Assembly (NCBI RefSeq): GCF_002218025.2
Contig: NZ_AP018680.1
Location: 248,001-312,000 of the forward strand
Source of the DNA: Vibrio casei
GTDB lineage: Bacteria; Pseudomonadota; Gammaproteobacteria; Enterobacterales; Vibrionaceae
Reading direction: 5' to 3'
DNA: 64,000 bases
Shown here: positions 49,161-57,895 of the stretch, piece after piece
Layout of the letters: every line of letters begins with the position of its first letter
Position numbering within the stretch: position 1 is the first letter of the stretch
Position numbers and translations under genes: made by a program
The notes under the pieces: generated by a model
Told to the model about the DNA's origin: nothing
The model's database searches: none
Seen by the model: the letters and a program-made list of their open reading frames with translations, nothing else

Positions 49161-49802
49161 ATGGATGTGAAAAAGAAAGTATATTTTGATGTATGTGGGA
49201 CATTATTTGATGTAAATACAACATTTGATTTTATTTTATTTTTTCATAAAAAGAAAAATAATCATTTAAAAACTCTCTTATGTTTAATACTGAAAGGGAT
49301 TGTTGGGAAGATCATTAATCGAATTTTAAAGGTTTCATTAAGAAAAATGTTTTTCAGAACAATATTAAATGAATCACATGATGATTTGTTTAATATTGGT
49401 AGTGATTATGTGGATTATATTTTAAAAAATAATAAAATAGAGGAAGTGTTTAAAGAGTTTGATTTTTTTGTTTCAAAACCTTTAGAGTTTGAAGTATTTC
49501 TGATTTCTGCATCTATAAATCCTATCATAGACAACCTGTCTTTAAAACTTAATGTTAAATCCTATAGTTCTAAATTAAAATTTATTAATGAGCGGTTTTC
49601 TGGTGATTTTAATTATGATTTGAAAGGTAATAAGAATGAGGTTTTAAATCATAAGTATAATAATTACATTTTTTATTCTGATAATATTGATGATTTACCA
49701 TGTTCTAAATTAGTTGAAATATATTATTGTATTTTAAAAAAGAATAAATCTAAGGGTGATATTAACTTTGACAGTAATAATGTGAGGTTTTTGTATGTTT
49801 GA
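49161..49802 (+). CDS. HAD-like hydrolase (HAD-IB type)
   Basis: The 213-residue protein begins MDVKKKVYFDVCGTLFDVNT; the D-x-C-G-T motif is a variant of the HAD DxDGT nucleophile motif, so the usual second Asp is Cys. Later motifs are FLISASINPIID and the acidic FYSDNIDDLP. I choose ATG 49161 with GGGG six bases upstream, over TTG 49155. It overlaps the UbiA-like gene by 8 bp, suggesting the two act together, perhaps on a lipid-linked phosphosugar. Confidence 0.65.
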   Translation: MDVKKKVYFDVCGTLFDVNTTFDFILFFHKKKNNHLKTLLCLILKGIVGKIINRILKVSLRKMFFRTILNESHDDLFNIGSDYVDYILKNNKIEEVFKEFDFFVSKPLEFEVFLISASINPIIDNLSLKLNVKSYSSKLKFINERFSGDFNYDLKGNKNEVLNHKYNNYIFYSDNIDDLPCSKLVEIYYCILKKNKSKGDINFDSNNVRFLYV

Positions 49803-50559
49803 TTATTTACCATTATCTTATACATTTAAAAGTCGAATTTTGACCAAATCAGAAAGACTTAGTTGGTTTGTTATTTATCCGTTATTTTTGTTTCTTTTTG
49901 TTTATTTGTTTGAATTAAGTTTCGTTTATTTCCTACTCTATCTTTTTTCTATTGTTTCTGTGTATGAAGTGGGTTATTTGTATAATGATTTTGTTACGAC
50001 TAAAAAAGAAAAAAACCCTACTTTAAGGGCCGGTGGATGGGAGGGGGCGGTTTATAATAATTTCCACTGTCATGTGGTGATTCGGATTCTACTTTCTTAT
50101 GCAATCGCCATATCTATCTTTATTTTTTATAATGATTTTTACTTGTTAGTTGTGATATCTGCTATTTTGTTAACTTATTATTTTCATAATTCGCTAAGAA
50201 GTAGACTTAATGTATTCACGTATTTTTTATTAGTCTCAGAAAGATATATTGGTCCTATTGTATTTTTCAAATCGTTACCTGCTTTTTTTATAGTTTTATT
50301 ATGCTTTCCTTTATGTCGAACAATTGAACATAGTTGTAAGAAAAAGTATAACTTTAATTTTATTAAAAATCTTGTAAAAGACCCTGACTTTTTTCGAGTT
50401 AAATATTATACCTTTATTTCTTTCCTTGTCTTGGGCATTATTTTTATTTTTGATTGGAATATCGAATACTTAATATTACCTGTTTATTTTTTAGTGTATA
50501 GAACTTTAGCTTATTATCTTCGAGGTTTTGCTAATAGAAATAAACATGATTCTTATTAA
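49795..50559 (+). CDS. Polytopic membrane protein, possible UbiA-like prenyltransferase
   Basis: A 254-residue membrane protein with about seven or eight helices. The segment VYEVGYLYNDFVTTKKEKNPTLR resembles the first Asp-rich motif of UbiA-family prenyltransferases (NDxxDxxxD...P..R), but the later Asp residues are replaced by Thr and Glu. No clear second Asp motif is seen. It is coupled to the HAD gene, a pairing reminiscent of polyprenyl-phosphoryl-pentose synthesis. Function is inferred only weakly. Confidence 0.5.
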   Translation: MFDYLPLSYTFKSRILTKSERLSWFVIYPLFLFLFVYLFELSFVYFLLYLFSIVSVYEVGYLYNDFVTTKKEKNPTLRAGGWEGAVYNNFHCHVVIRILLSYAIAISIFIFYNDFYLLVVISAILLTYYFHNSLRSRLNVFTYFLLVSERYIGPIVFFKSLPAFFIVLLCFPLCRTIEHSCKKKYNFNFIKNLVKDPDFFRVKYYTFISFLVLGIIFIFDWNIEYLILPVYFLVYRTLAYYLRGFANRNKHDSY

Positions 50560-50597
50560 TTCTATATGATTAATTTACATTTTATGGGATTTATTTT

Positions 50598-51716
50598 GTG
50601 AAAAAAATAGCTATAACGTCTAATACAAGTTGGTATGTTTACAACTTCAGAAAAAATACAATTTTATCTTTAATTGAAAAAGGCTATCAAGTTACAGCTA
50701 TTGCGCCTAAAGATGAATATTCAGAAAAAATTGAGCAACTAGGTGCCACCTTTATCCATGTCGATATCGATCAAGGAGGAACGAATCCAGTAAAGGATAT
50801 TAAAACCTTTATTGATTTCTTTAAAATTTACTCAAAGATTAAGCCCTCTGTTGTGCTTAATTTTACCCCGAAGAATAATATCTATAGCACGTTGGCGGCG
50901 AAGCTTTGCAAAGTGAAGGTCATTAATAATATTGCTGGTTTAGGAATGGTATTTATTAATGAGTCACTTACCGCTAAATTAGCTCGTTTCTTGTATAAAG
51001 TCAGCCAACGAAAAGCAGATAAAATCTTCTTTCAAAATGAAGATGATAGAAAGTTATTCCTAGATAATAACCTCGCGGATGAATCTATTACCGATAGGCT
51101 TCCTGGTTCTGGTGTTGATCTAACTCGCTTTACCCTTCAACCCGCCAATGATGACGGTGTTGTTCGCTTCTTACTTATTGCCCGTATGCTTTACGATAAA
51201 GGCATTGGTCATTATGTGGAAGCGGCGAGAGCACTCAAAGCAAAGTACGGCGATAAGGTTGAGTTTCAACTGCTTGGTTTTGTAGGTGTGAATAATCCAT
51301 CTGCTGTAACTAAATCTGAAATGCAAGCTTGGGTTGATGAGGGAATCGTTAATTATCTTGGTGTATCGGATTGTGTGGAACAAGACATCGCTAAAGTTGA
51401 TTGTATGGTATTGCCTTCTTATTATCGTGAAGGTGTGCCTAAGTCGTTACTTGAAGCGGGCGCAATGGGAAAACCGATTGTAACCACTGATAATGTGGGC
51501 TGTCGAGAAACCGTTGATGATGGTGTGAATGGTTATTTATGTGCATTACGCAGTACAGAAAGTTTAGCTGAAAAGCTTGAGCTGATGATCACTATGACAC
51601 ATGAAGAACGTTTAGAGATGGGACGCCAAAGTCGCCTGAAGATCGAACGTGAATTTGATGAAAAGATTGTTATACAAAAATATCTTGATGCAATTGATGA
51701 GGTTTTACAAAAGTAA
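50598..51716 (+). CDS. Family GT4 glycosyltransferase (end of cluster 2)
   Basis: The 372-residue GT-B protein starts at GTG 50598 and has KIAITSNTSWYVYNFRKNTILSLIEKGY, NNIAGLGMVF, the ARMLYDKGIGHYVEAAR hinge and the donor site PSYYREGVPKSLLEAGAMGKPIVTTDNVGCRETV. This pattern is common in the GT that adds the second sugar of O-antigen units. Composition is less AT-rich than the preceding genes. It is the last gene before the strong terminator. Confidence 0.87.
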   Translation: MKKIAITSNTSWYVYNFRKNTILSLIEKGYQVTAIAPKDEYSEKIEQLGATFIHVDIDQGGTNPVKDIKTFIDFFKIYSKIKPSVVLNFTPKNNIYSTLAAKLCKVKVINNIAGLGMVFINESLTAKLARFLYKVSQRKADKIFFQNEDDRKLFLDNNLADESITDRLPGSGVDLTRFTLQPANDDGVVRFLLIARMLYDKGIGHYVEAARALKAKYGDKVEFQLLGFVGVNNPSAVTKSEMQAWVDEGIVNYLGVSDCVEQDIAKVDCMVLPSYYREGVPKSLLEAGAMGKPIVTTDNVGCRETVDDGVNGYLCALRSTESLAEKLELMITMTHEERLEMGRQSRLKIEREFDEKIVIQKYLDAIDEVLQK

Positions 51717-51778
51717 TCTTTTCATTGATTTATAGTTTTCTTATTCTTTTTAATTTATAAAGTAATAAATTTCATAAT

Positions 51779-51818
51779 AGAGCCTCAATATTTTTTACAG
51801 TATTGAGGCTCTTTTTTT
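51779..51818 (+). terminator. Strong intrinsic terminator ending polysaccharide cluster 2
   Basis: A perfect 12-bp stem (AGAGCCTCAATA / TATTGAGGCTCT) with a 10-nt loop is followed by seven T. The T-tract begins the 127-bp direct repeat that recurs at 56479. Confidence 0.93.
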
Positions 51819-51937
51819 ATGTGTAAAAATTCAGAATCTGCTGAACTTGATTCAGCAATCAAAATTCATCTTAATTTTCTTTTATGTCGAGATAACGATC
51901 ACAATGCCTTCTCATTCACATTGAAGGTTATTTATAC
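51811..51937. repeat. 127-bp direct repeat, left copy
   Basis: It begins CTTTTTTTATGTGTAAAAAT and ends TTATTTATAC, and is repeated at 56479-56605 with one difference (ATTCAC here, ATCCAC there). The copies flank the IS66/ISBst12 block. This copy ends exactly where the IS66 left end (GTAAGCG) starts. Confidence 0.93.
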
Positions 51938-52010
51938 GTAAGCGCGCAGTAAACCCCACATATCAATAATTTTAATGCTTGGGCATAGTATCTTTTTCAA
52001 CGGAGGTGCT

Positions 52011-52304
52011 ATGAATCAATCAGTAAAACGCCAGAAATGGGCGCTTATTATCGAACAACACAAGCAGAGCCAACTTTCGATTAAAGATTTTTGTCATCAA
52101 CAAGCTATCAGTTATCAAACATTTTATTATTGGTCAAAGCGGCTCAATGAAACACCCTCTGAAAAACAAATAGCCCAAGCTATTGTGATTGATGACGACA
52201 GTCATCAATCCGTTACCGTTACTTTACAAAATGGCCTACGGATTGAATTACCCTGCAATCTATCCAAGTCCCAAATTCAAACGTGGATTGATGCACTGCA
52301 ATGA
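52011..52304 (+). CDS. tnpA: IS66 accessory protein TnpA
   Basis: A 97-residue helix-turn-helix protein (KQSQLSIKDFCHQQAISYQTFYYWSKRL), as in IS66 orfA. ATG 52011 has GGAGGT four bases upstream; the frame from 51975 is longer but lies over the leader. It overlaps tnpB by 4 bp (ATGA). It is orphaned because the rest of the IS is lost. Confidence 0.88.
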   Translation: MNQSVKRQKWALIIEQHKQSQLSIKDFCHQQAISYQTFYYWSKRLNETPSEKQIAQAIVIDDDSHQSVTVTLQNGLRIELPCNLSKSQIQTWIDALQ

Positions 52305-52442
52305 TACCGACAGGAAAAGTGTATTTAGTCTCTGGGAGCACCGATATGAGAAAATCCATAGATGGATTATCGATTATTGTCGCCGATATCCTAGATATGG
52401 ATCCTTTCAGTGAATCTTGGTTTATTTTCTGTAACCGTAATC
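52301..52442 (+). pseudogene. tnpB: Truncated IS66 tnpB (Orf2)
   Basis: The frame MIPTGKVYLVSGSTDMRKSI ... FSESWFIFCNRNR is the N-terminus of IS66 TnpB, and the ATG overlaps the tnpA stop. Coding stops at 52442, where the ISBst12-type left end (GTAACTATTC) begins. About 60% of the usual 115-120 residues are lost. Confidence 0.88.
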
Positions 52443-53375
52443 GTAACTATTCACCCAGGAGCTATTGACAGCAAATTTATGTGACTGAGTTAACTTGATC
52501 CCACATTCAACTTGAGTGATCTTTTTGTGGTGGCAATCTGGAGGTATGAATAAGAAAACATTACCTCCACCGCCAGATTTCGATTCGCCTGAAGAGGCGA
52601 AAGATATCATCCACTTTTTATGGAATAAGTTGGCTGAGCTTGAAGATAGGCTAAACCAAAATAGTCGCAACTCTTCTGTGCCATCATCTCAACAACCCCT
52701 GCATAATAAAGCTAAAAATACTTCGCCGAATCGGAAGAAATCTGGAAAAAAGCAAGGAGCTCAACCAGGTCATAAAGGCCATCGCCGACTGCTTCACCCT
52801 GTTGAAGACAGTGCCTCGGTTGAGCAATACTTACCGAATAAGATATGCCACTGCGGTGGGTGTGTTATTCCAAATAGAAAACCTTATAAACGACACCAAA
52901 TCTTTGACTTGCCAGATATCTCATACACGCTTGTTGAACATCAAATTTTTAAAGGCGAGTGCTCATGGTGTGGTGATAAGCATCAAGCGGAGCTTCCAGA
53001 GTCTGTGCCCGATGTTCAAATGGGGCCAAATCTACATAGTTTTATCGCAATCCAGGCGACGCAGCACCACCAAAGCATAGGTAAAATACAATCTATGTTG
53101 AAAGACGTCTTCCAGCTTAACTTCTCAACAGGTGCAATATCAGCGGCGCAAGGACGAGTCACTGAATACTTAGCCGATACTCATACTCAAATTCATGAAA
53201 CAGTCAAAGCATCTAAACTGATTATGGCTGATGAGACTTCGCATCAGCGCAATAATGATAAACGCTGGATGTGGGCCGCACTCAGCAATAACGTAGCCTT
53301 TTTCCAAATTAACAGTGGAAGAAACCAACATGCTGCCAAACGACTACTTGGTGAAGCGGTTTCACACCTTTTAGT
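52443..53375 (+). mobile_element. ISBst12-type (IS66 family) element copy 1, right part lost
   Basis: The left end GTAACTATTCACCCAGGAGC is identical to those of copies 2 and 3. The element is inserted in IS66 tnpB and is itself cut at 53375, where the right end of copy 3 (GTAACTATTCACCCACGAGC) starts in opposite orientation. About 930 of roughly 1,545 bp remain. Confidence 0.85.
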
Positions 53376-53379
53376 GTAA
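52546..53379 (+). pseudogene. ISBst12-type transposase copy 1, 3'-truncated
   Basis: The frame starts MNKKTLPPPPDFDSPEEAKD with GGAGGT in front and matches copy 3 up to ...GEAVSHLLV. It then runs into the terminal repeat of copy 3, which supplies the TAA (53377-53379). About 278 of roughly 470 residues remain: the Leu-zipper-like N-terminus, the zinc-finger CPxC region and the first catalytic segment MADETSHQRNNDKRW. Confidence 0.88.
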
Positions 53380-53439
53380 CTATTCACCCACGAGCTATTG
53401 ACGACGGTTTACGCTAAAAAATACTGGCGCCTGATAATC

Positions 53440-54990
53440 GTAACTATTCACCCACGAGCTATTGACGACGGTTTACGCTAAAAATACTGGCGCCTGATAA
53501 TCAACTTTCAACATGTGATGTTCGACGATTTCACGTAGCCATTTATAAGCAGAGACCTGCTGAAGTTTGGCTGTTTCTATCAGCGAGAACATTCGTTCGC
53601 GGAACGGGTCGCCTCGATATGAGCGAGTCACGTAACAACACTTCCTCATCAGTATGTAATTACGGAGAACTCGCTCCGCTGCGTTGTTTGTTAACGGGCA
53701 CTCGGAGTCGTCCATAAACCGCCAGACCATGGCATCATCAGCGATGAGGTTTCGACATCTACCTCGATATCGTTTTGAGCATTGATAACTACCCAATTTG
53801 AGCCAATGAAGCCAGCTCTTTCGTAATCGCCTGAGTCGGCGGTAATATTGGCTTTCGGTAATTTTTTCTTCGATATATCGGTGATGACACCTGAATACGC
53901 TATGAGCGATTAAAGCGAGTTTTTCTCCGATTTTTTGGTTTTCAGGACAAACGCTTTCCTCGATAGCGATGACGTTCCTTAATATGTGAGCCCAGCATAA
54001 TTGGCGCTTAGATTCGTCGATATATTTGTAGGCAGAATATTGGTCAGTCACTAAAAGGTGTGAAACCGCTTCACCAAGTAGTCGTTTGGCAGCATGTTGG
54101 TTTCTTCCACTGTTAATTTAGAAAAAGGCTACGTCATTGCTGAGTGCGGCCCACATCCAGCGTTTATCATTATTGCGCTGATGCGAAGTCTCATCAGCCA
54201 TAATCAGTTTAGATGCTTTGACTGTTTCATGAATTTGAGTATGAGTATCGGCTAAGTATTCAGTGACTCGTCCTTGCGCCGCTGATATTGCACCTGTTGA
54301 GAAGTTAAGCTGGAAGACGTCTTTCAACATAGATTGTATTTTACCTATGCTTTGGTGGTGCTGCGTCGCCTGGATTGCGATAAAGCTATGTAGATTTGAC
54401 CCCATTTGAACATCGGGCACAGACTCTGGAAGCTCCGCTTGATGCTTATCACCACACCATGAGCACTTGAGCACTCGCCTTTAAAAATTTGATGTTCAAC
54501 AAGCGTGTATGAGATATCTGGCAAGTCAAAGATTTGGTGTCGTTTATAAGGTTTTCGATTTGGAATAACACACCCACCGCAGTGGCATATCTTATTCGGT
54601 AAATATTGCTCAACCGAGGCGCTCTCTTCAATAGGATGAAGCAGTCGGCGATGGCCTTTATGACCTGGTTGAGCTCCTTGCTTTTTTCCAGATTTCTTCC
54701 GATTTGGCGAAGTATTCTTAGCTTTATTATGCAGGGGTTGTTGAGATGATGGCACAGAAGAGTTTCGACTATTTTGATTTAGTCGGTCTTCAAGCTCTGC
54801 CAGCTTATTCCATAAAAAGTGGATGATGTCTTTCGCCTCTTCAGGCGAATCGAAATCTGGCGGTGGAGGTAATGTTTTCTTATTCATACCTCCAGATTGC
54901 CACCACAAAAAGATCACTCAAGTTGAATGTGGGATCAAGTTAACTCAGTCACATAAATTTGCTGTCAATAGCTCCTGGGTGAATAGTTAC
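53440..54990 (-). mobile_element. ISBst12-type element copy 2, nested inside copy 3
   Basis: This 1,551-bp element has both ends intact (GTAACTATTCACCC at each terminus, inverted) and an 8-bp target duplication TGATAATC. The transposase is broken by an 8-bp internal tandem duplication and a nonsense codon, so the nest cannot move unaided. Confidence 0.9.
53473..54887 (-). pseudogene. ISBst12-type transposase copy 2, frameshift plus nonsense
   Basis: It begins MNKKTLPPPP at 54887 and ends VDYQAPVFLA at 53473. Two lesions separate it from copy 3. TGAGCACT is tandemly duplicated near 54460-54477 (present once in copy 3), shifting the frame after KGECS. A Gln codon has become TAA at 54118-54120 (VAFF then stop; copy 3 has VAFFQIN). 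The remaining frames are otherwise nearly identical to copy 3. Confidence 0.88.
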
Positions 54991-56375
54991 TGATAATCAA
55001 CTCTCAACATGTGATGTTCGACGATTTCACGCAGCCATTTATAAGCAGAGACCTGCTGAAGTTTGGCTGTTTCTATCAGCGAGAACATTCGTTCGCGGAA
55101 CTGGTCGCCTCGATATGAGCGAGTCACGTAACAACACTTCCTCATCAGTATGTAATTACGGAGAACTCGCTCCGCTGCGTTGTTTGTTAACGGGCACTCG
55201 GAGTCGTCCATAAACCGCCAGACCATGGCATCATCAGCGATGAGGTTTCGACATCTACCTCGATATCGTTTTGAGCATTGATAACTACCCAATTTGAGCC
55301 AATGAAGCCAGCTCTTTCGTAATCGCCTGAGTCGGCGGTAATATTGGCTTTCGGTAATTTTTTCTTCGATATATCGGTGATGACACCTGAATACGCTATG
55401 AGCGATTAAAGCGAGTTTTTCTCCGATTTTTTGGTTTTCAGGACAAACGCTTTCCTCGATAGCGATGACGTTCCTTAATATGTGAGCCCAGCATAATTGG
55501 CGCTTAGATTCGTCGATATATTTGTAGGCAGAATATTGGTCAGTCACTAAAAGGTGTGAAACCGCTTCACCAAGTAGTCGTTTGGCAGCATGTTGGTTTC
55601 TTCCACTGTTAATTTGGAAAAAGGCTACGTTATTGCTGAGTGCGGCCCACATCCAGCGTTTATCATTATTGCGCTGATGCGAAGTCTCATCAGCCATAAT
55701 CAGTTTAGATGCTTTGACTGTTTCATGAATTTGAGTATGAGTATCGGCTAAGTATTCAGTGACTCGTCCTTGCGCCGCTGATATTGCACCTGTTGAGAAG
55801 TTAAGCTGGAAGACGTCTTTCAACATAGATTGTATTTTACCTATGCTTTGGTGGTGCTGCGTCGCCTGGATTGCGATAAAACTATGTAGATTTGACCCCA
55901 TTTGAACATCGGGCACAGACTCTGGAAGCTCCGCTTGATGCTTATCACCACACCATGAGCACTCGCCTTTAAAAATTTGATGTTCAACAAGCGTGTATGA
56001 GATATCTGGCAAGTCAAAGATTTGGTGTCGTTTATAAGGTTTTCTATTTGGAATAACACACCCACCGCAGTGGCATATCTTATTCGGTAAGTATTGCTCA
56101 ACCGAGGCACTGTCTTCAACAGGGTGAAGCAGTCGGCGATGGCCTTTATGACCTGGTTGAGCTCCTTGCTTTTTTCCAGATTTCTTCCGATTCGGCGAAG
56201 TATTTTTAGCTTTATTATGCAGGGGTTGTTGAGATGATGGCACAGAAGAGTTGCGACTATTTTGGTTTAGCCTATCTTCAAGCTCAGCCAACTTATTCCA
56301 TAAAAAGTGGATGATATCTTTCGCCTCTTCAGGCGAATCGAAATCTGGCGGTGGAGGTAATGTTTTCTTATTCAT
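54987..56375 (-). CDS. tnpC: ISBst12-type (IS66 TnpC family) transposase copy 3
   Basis: The 462-residue frame is nearly complete. It has the N-terminal coiled region, Zn-finger ICHCGGCV/CSWCGDKH, the catalytic MADETSHQRN segment, DQYSAYKYIDESKRQLCWAH and the final ECPLTNNAAERVLRN. Copy 2 inserted seven codons before the natural end (VDYQ instead of VDYQAPVFLA), and the TAA comes from the inserted terminal repeat. It may still be functional. ATG 56375 has TGGAGGT directly upstream. Confidence 0.88.
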   Translation of the reverse strand: MNKKTLPPPPDFDSPEEAKDIIHFLWNKLAELEDRLNQNSRNSSVPSSQQPLHNKAKNTSPNRKKSGKKQGAQPGHKGHRRLLHPVEDSASVEQYLPNKICHCGGCVIPNRKPYKRHQIFDLPDISYTLVEHQIFKGECSWCGDKHQAELPESVPDVQMGSNLHSFIAIQATQHHQSIGKIQSMLKDVFQLNFSTGAISAAQGRVTEYLADTHTQIHETVKASKLIMADETSHQRNNDKRWMWAALSNNVAFFQINSGRNQHAAKRLLGEAVSHLLVTDQYSAYKYIDESKRQLCWAHILRNVIAIEESVCPENQKIGEKLALIAHSVFRCHHRYIEEKITESQYYRRLRRLRKSWLHWLKLGSYQCSKRYRGRCRNLIADDAMVWRFMDDSECPLTNNAAERVLRNYILMRKCCYVTRSYRGDQFRERMFSLIETAKLQQVSAYKWLREIVEHHMLRVDYQ

Positions 56376-56478
56376 ACCTCCAGATTGCCACCACAAAAAG
56401 ATCACTCAAGTTGAATGTGGGATCAAGTTAACTCAGTCACATAAATTTGCTGTCAATAGCTCCTGGGTGAATAGTTAC

Positions 56479-56605
56479 CTTTTTTTATGTGTAAAAATTC
56501 AGAATCTGCTGAACTTGATTCAGCAATCAAAATTCATCTTAATTTTCTTTTATGTCGAGATAACGATCACAATGCCTTCTCATCCACATTGAAGGTTATT
56601 TATAC
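56479..56605. repeat. 127-bp direct repeat, right copy
   Basis: This is the second copy of 51811-51937, with one mismatch. It starts immediately after the left end of ISBst12-type copy 3 and continues without interruption into the leader of the DUF4432 gene, so this copy is in its native downstream context. Confidence 0.93.
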
Positions 56606-56667
56606 AGGTATACGCTTTTTGCTGAATCGTTTCAGCTTTACGTGATAAAAAGACATAAGGAAATATT

Positions 56668-57861
56668 ATGAAATTAAAACAAACATTTTCTGCGGTTGTA
56701 CTTGGGTTAGCTGCCATGAATATTCAAGCGGCTGAGTTTGTATTAACGGACTCTGCAAAAGGTACCGATGTGGGGGATTGGCAAGTGAGCAATTCATCTC
56801 TTGGCCTGAAAAGTGATGATCATTTTTCTGTTGAGAAGCGCCGCCTGCATGGAGGTAAGCAGCTTGGTGTTGATGTCATCATTGTGAATAACGGTGAATT
56901 AACAGTGACTTTGGTTCCCACTCGTGGCATGGGTATTCTTCATGTCGAAAGAGATGGTGAACGAATTTTAGGTTGGGATTCTCCAGTTAAAGAAGTGGTT
57001 AACCCTATGTTCATTGATTTAGAAAGCCGTAATGGGCTCGGCTGGCTTGATGGGTTTAATGAAATGTTAGTCCGTTGTGGTTATGAGTGGACGGGGCATC
57101 CTGGTGTTGATGAGAACGGGCAGTTATTAAGCTTACACGGCCGAGTGCAAAATACACCGGCTTCTAATGTGAAAGTGACGATTGATGATACTCCACCGCA
57201 TAAAATTACTATTGAAGGTGATGTTTCAGAACGTACCTTCAAAAAGGCAGAACTGACGACTCGTACCAAATTAGAGATTATTCCTGGGGAGCATTCGTTT
57301 TCATTGCATGACACACTCACTAACCATGCTAGCTACGATGATGAATACCAAATTATTTATCACTCTAATTTTGGGCGACCAATTTTAGAAGAAGGGGCGA
57401 AAGTGACGGCTGCGGCGAGTGAGGTCTCACCTTTTAATGATTACGCTCAAGCAGGGTTAGAAAGCTGGCAAATGTATTTAGGGCCGACTAAAGATTTCGA
57501 TGAAATGGTGTTTAACCTTAAACCGATTGGTGATGAAAAGGGCAATAGCTTAGTGGTGCTTCATAACCGTTCGGCAAATAAAGGGGTTGCGGTTGGCTAT
57601 AATGTTAAGCAGTTACCTGTGCTGACTTTATGGAAAAACACCGATACAGAGAAGCAAGGGTATGTCACCGGTATTGAACCCGGAACCAGTTATGCTTATA
57701 ACACTAAGTTTCAACGCCCACTGGGTTTGGTTCCAACCATTAAAGCCGGAGAAAGTAAGCATTTTGATGTGACCTATACCGTATTAAGAAATGAAGGCGA
57801 TGTGTCTCAAGCATTGAAGCAAGTGGATACCCCTCTCTGTCAGACTAGTTGTCGCGCTTAA
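56668..57861 (+). CDS. DUF4432 (aldose-epimerase-like) exported protein, 3' end replaced by IS3
   Basis: A 397-residue protein with a signal peptide (MKLKQTFSAVVLGLAAMNIQA, cleavage likely before AEF) and the DUF4432/galactose-mutarotase-like fold (LVPTRGMGILHVERDG, LHGRVQNTPASN, YHSNFGRPILEEG). Members may bind or epimerise sugars; the substrate is unknown. The last eight residues (LCQTSCRA) are encoded by the IS3 left end. The lost tail, frame LQKGKPVKQSKKLIVDLNKVQ, survives beyond the IS at 59480-59545. Confidence 0.8.
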   Translation: MKLKQTFSAVVLGLAAMNIQAAEFVLTDSAKGTDVGDWQVSNSSLGLKSDDHFSVEKRRLHGGKQLGVDVIIVNNGELTVTLVPTRGMGILHVERDGERILGWDSPVKEVVNPMFIDLESRNGLGWLDGFNEMLVRCGYEWTGHPGVDENGQLLSLHGRVQNTPASNVKVTIDDTPPHKITIEGDVSERTFKKAELTTRTKLEIIPGEHSFSLHDTLTNHASYDDEYQIIYHSNFGRPILEEGAKVTAAASEVSPFNDYAQAGLESWQMYLGPTKDFDEMVFNLKPIGDEKGNSLVVLHNRSANKGVAVGYNVKQLPVLTLWKNTDTEKQGYVTGIEPGTSYAYNTKFQRPLGLVPTIKAGESKHFDVTYTVLRNEGDVSQALKQVDTPLCQTSCRA

Positions 57862-57895
57862 TATTCAACCATTAAACAGAGGGCGTGGAGTAACA

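Larger units (their letters stand above)
51938..52442 (+). mobile_element. IS66 element, left-end remnant
   Basis: The left end reads GTAAGCGCGCAGTAAACC, the typical GTAAGCG start of IS66-family terminal repeats. It carries tnpA complete and the first 47 codons of tnpB. It is then cut by an ISBst12-type element that starts at 52443. The remainder of tnpB, tnpC and the right end are missing from the window. Confidence 0.8.
53376..56478 (-). mobile_element. ISBst12-type element copy 3, interrupted by copy 2
   Basis: Read on the minus strand, it starts at 56478 (GTAACTATTCACCCAGGAGC) and ends at 53376. It is split by copy 2, which occupies 53440-54990. The split site TGATAATC is duplicated on both sides (53432-53439 and 54991-54998), a clean 8-bp target duplication. 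Without copy 2 and one duplicate the element is 1,544 bp. Its own flanks (CTTTTAGT and CTTTTTTT) do not match perfectly, so that insertion was rearranged. Confidence 0.85.

Noticed and set aside
56251..56592. Open frames antisense to the ISBst12-type transposases (also at 52422-52670)
   Set aside because: They mirror conserved transposase codons on the other strand and recur identically with each IS copy; shadow frames.
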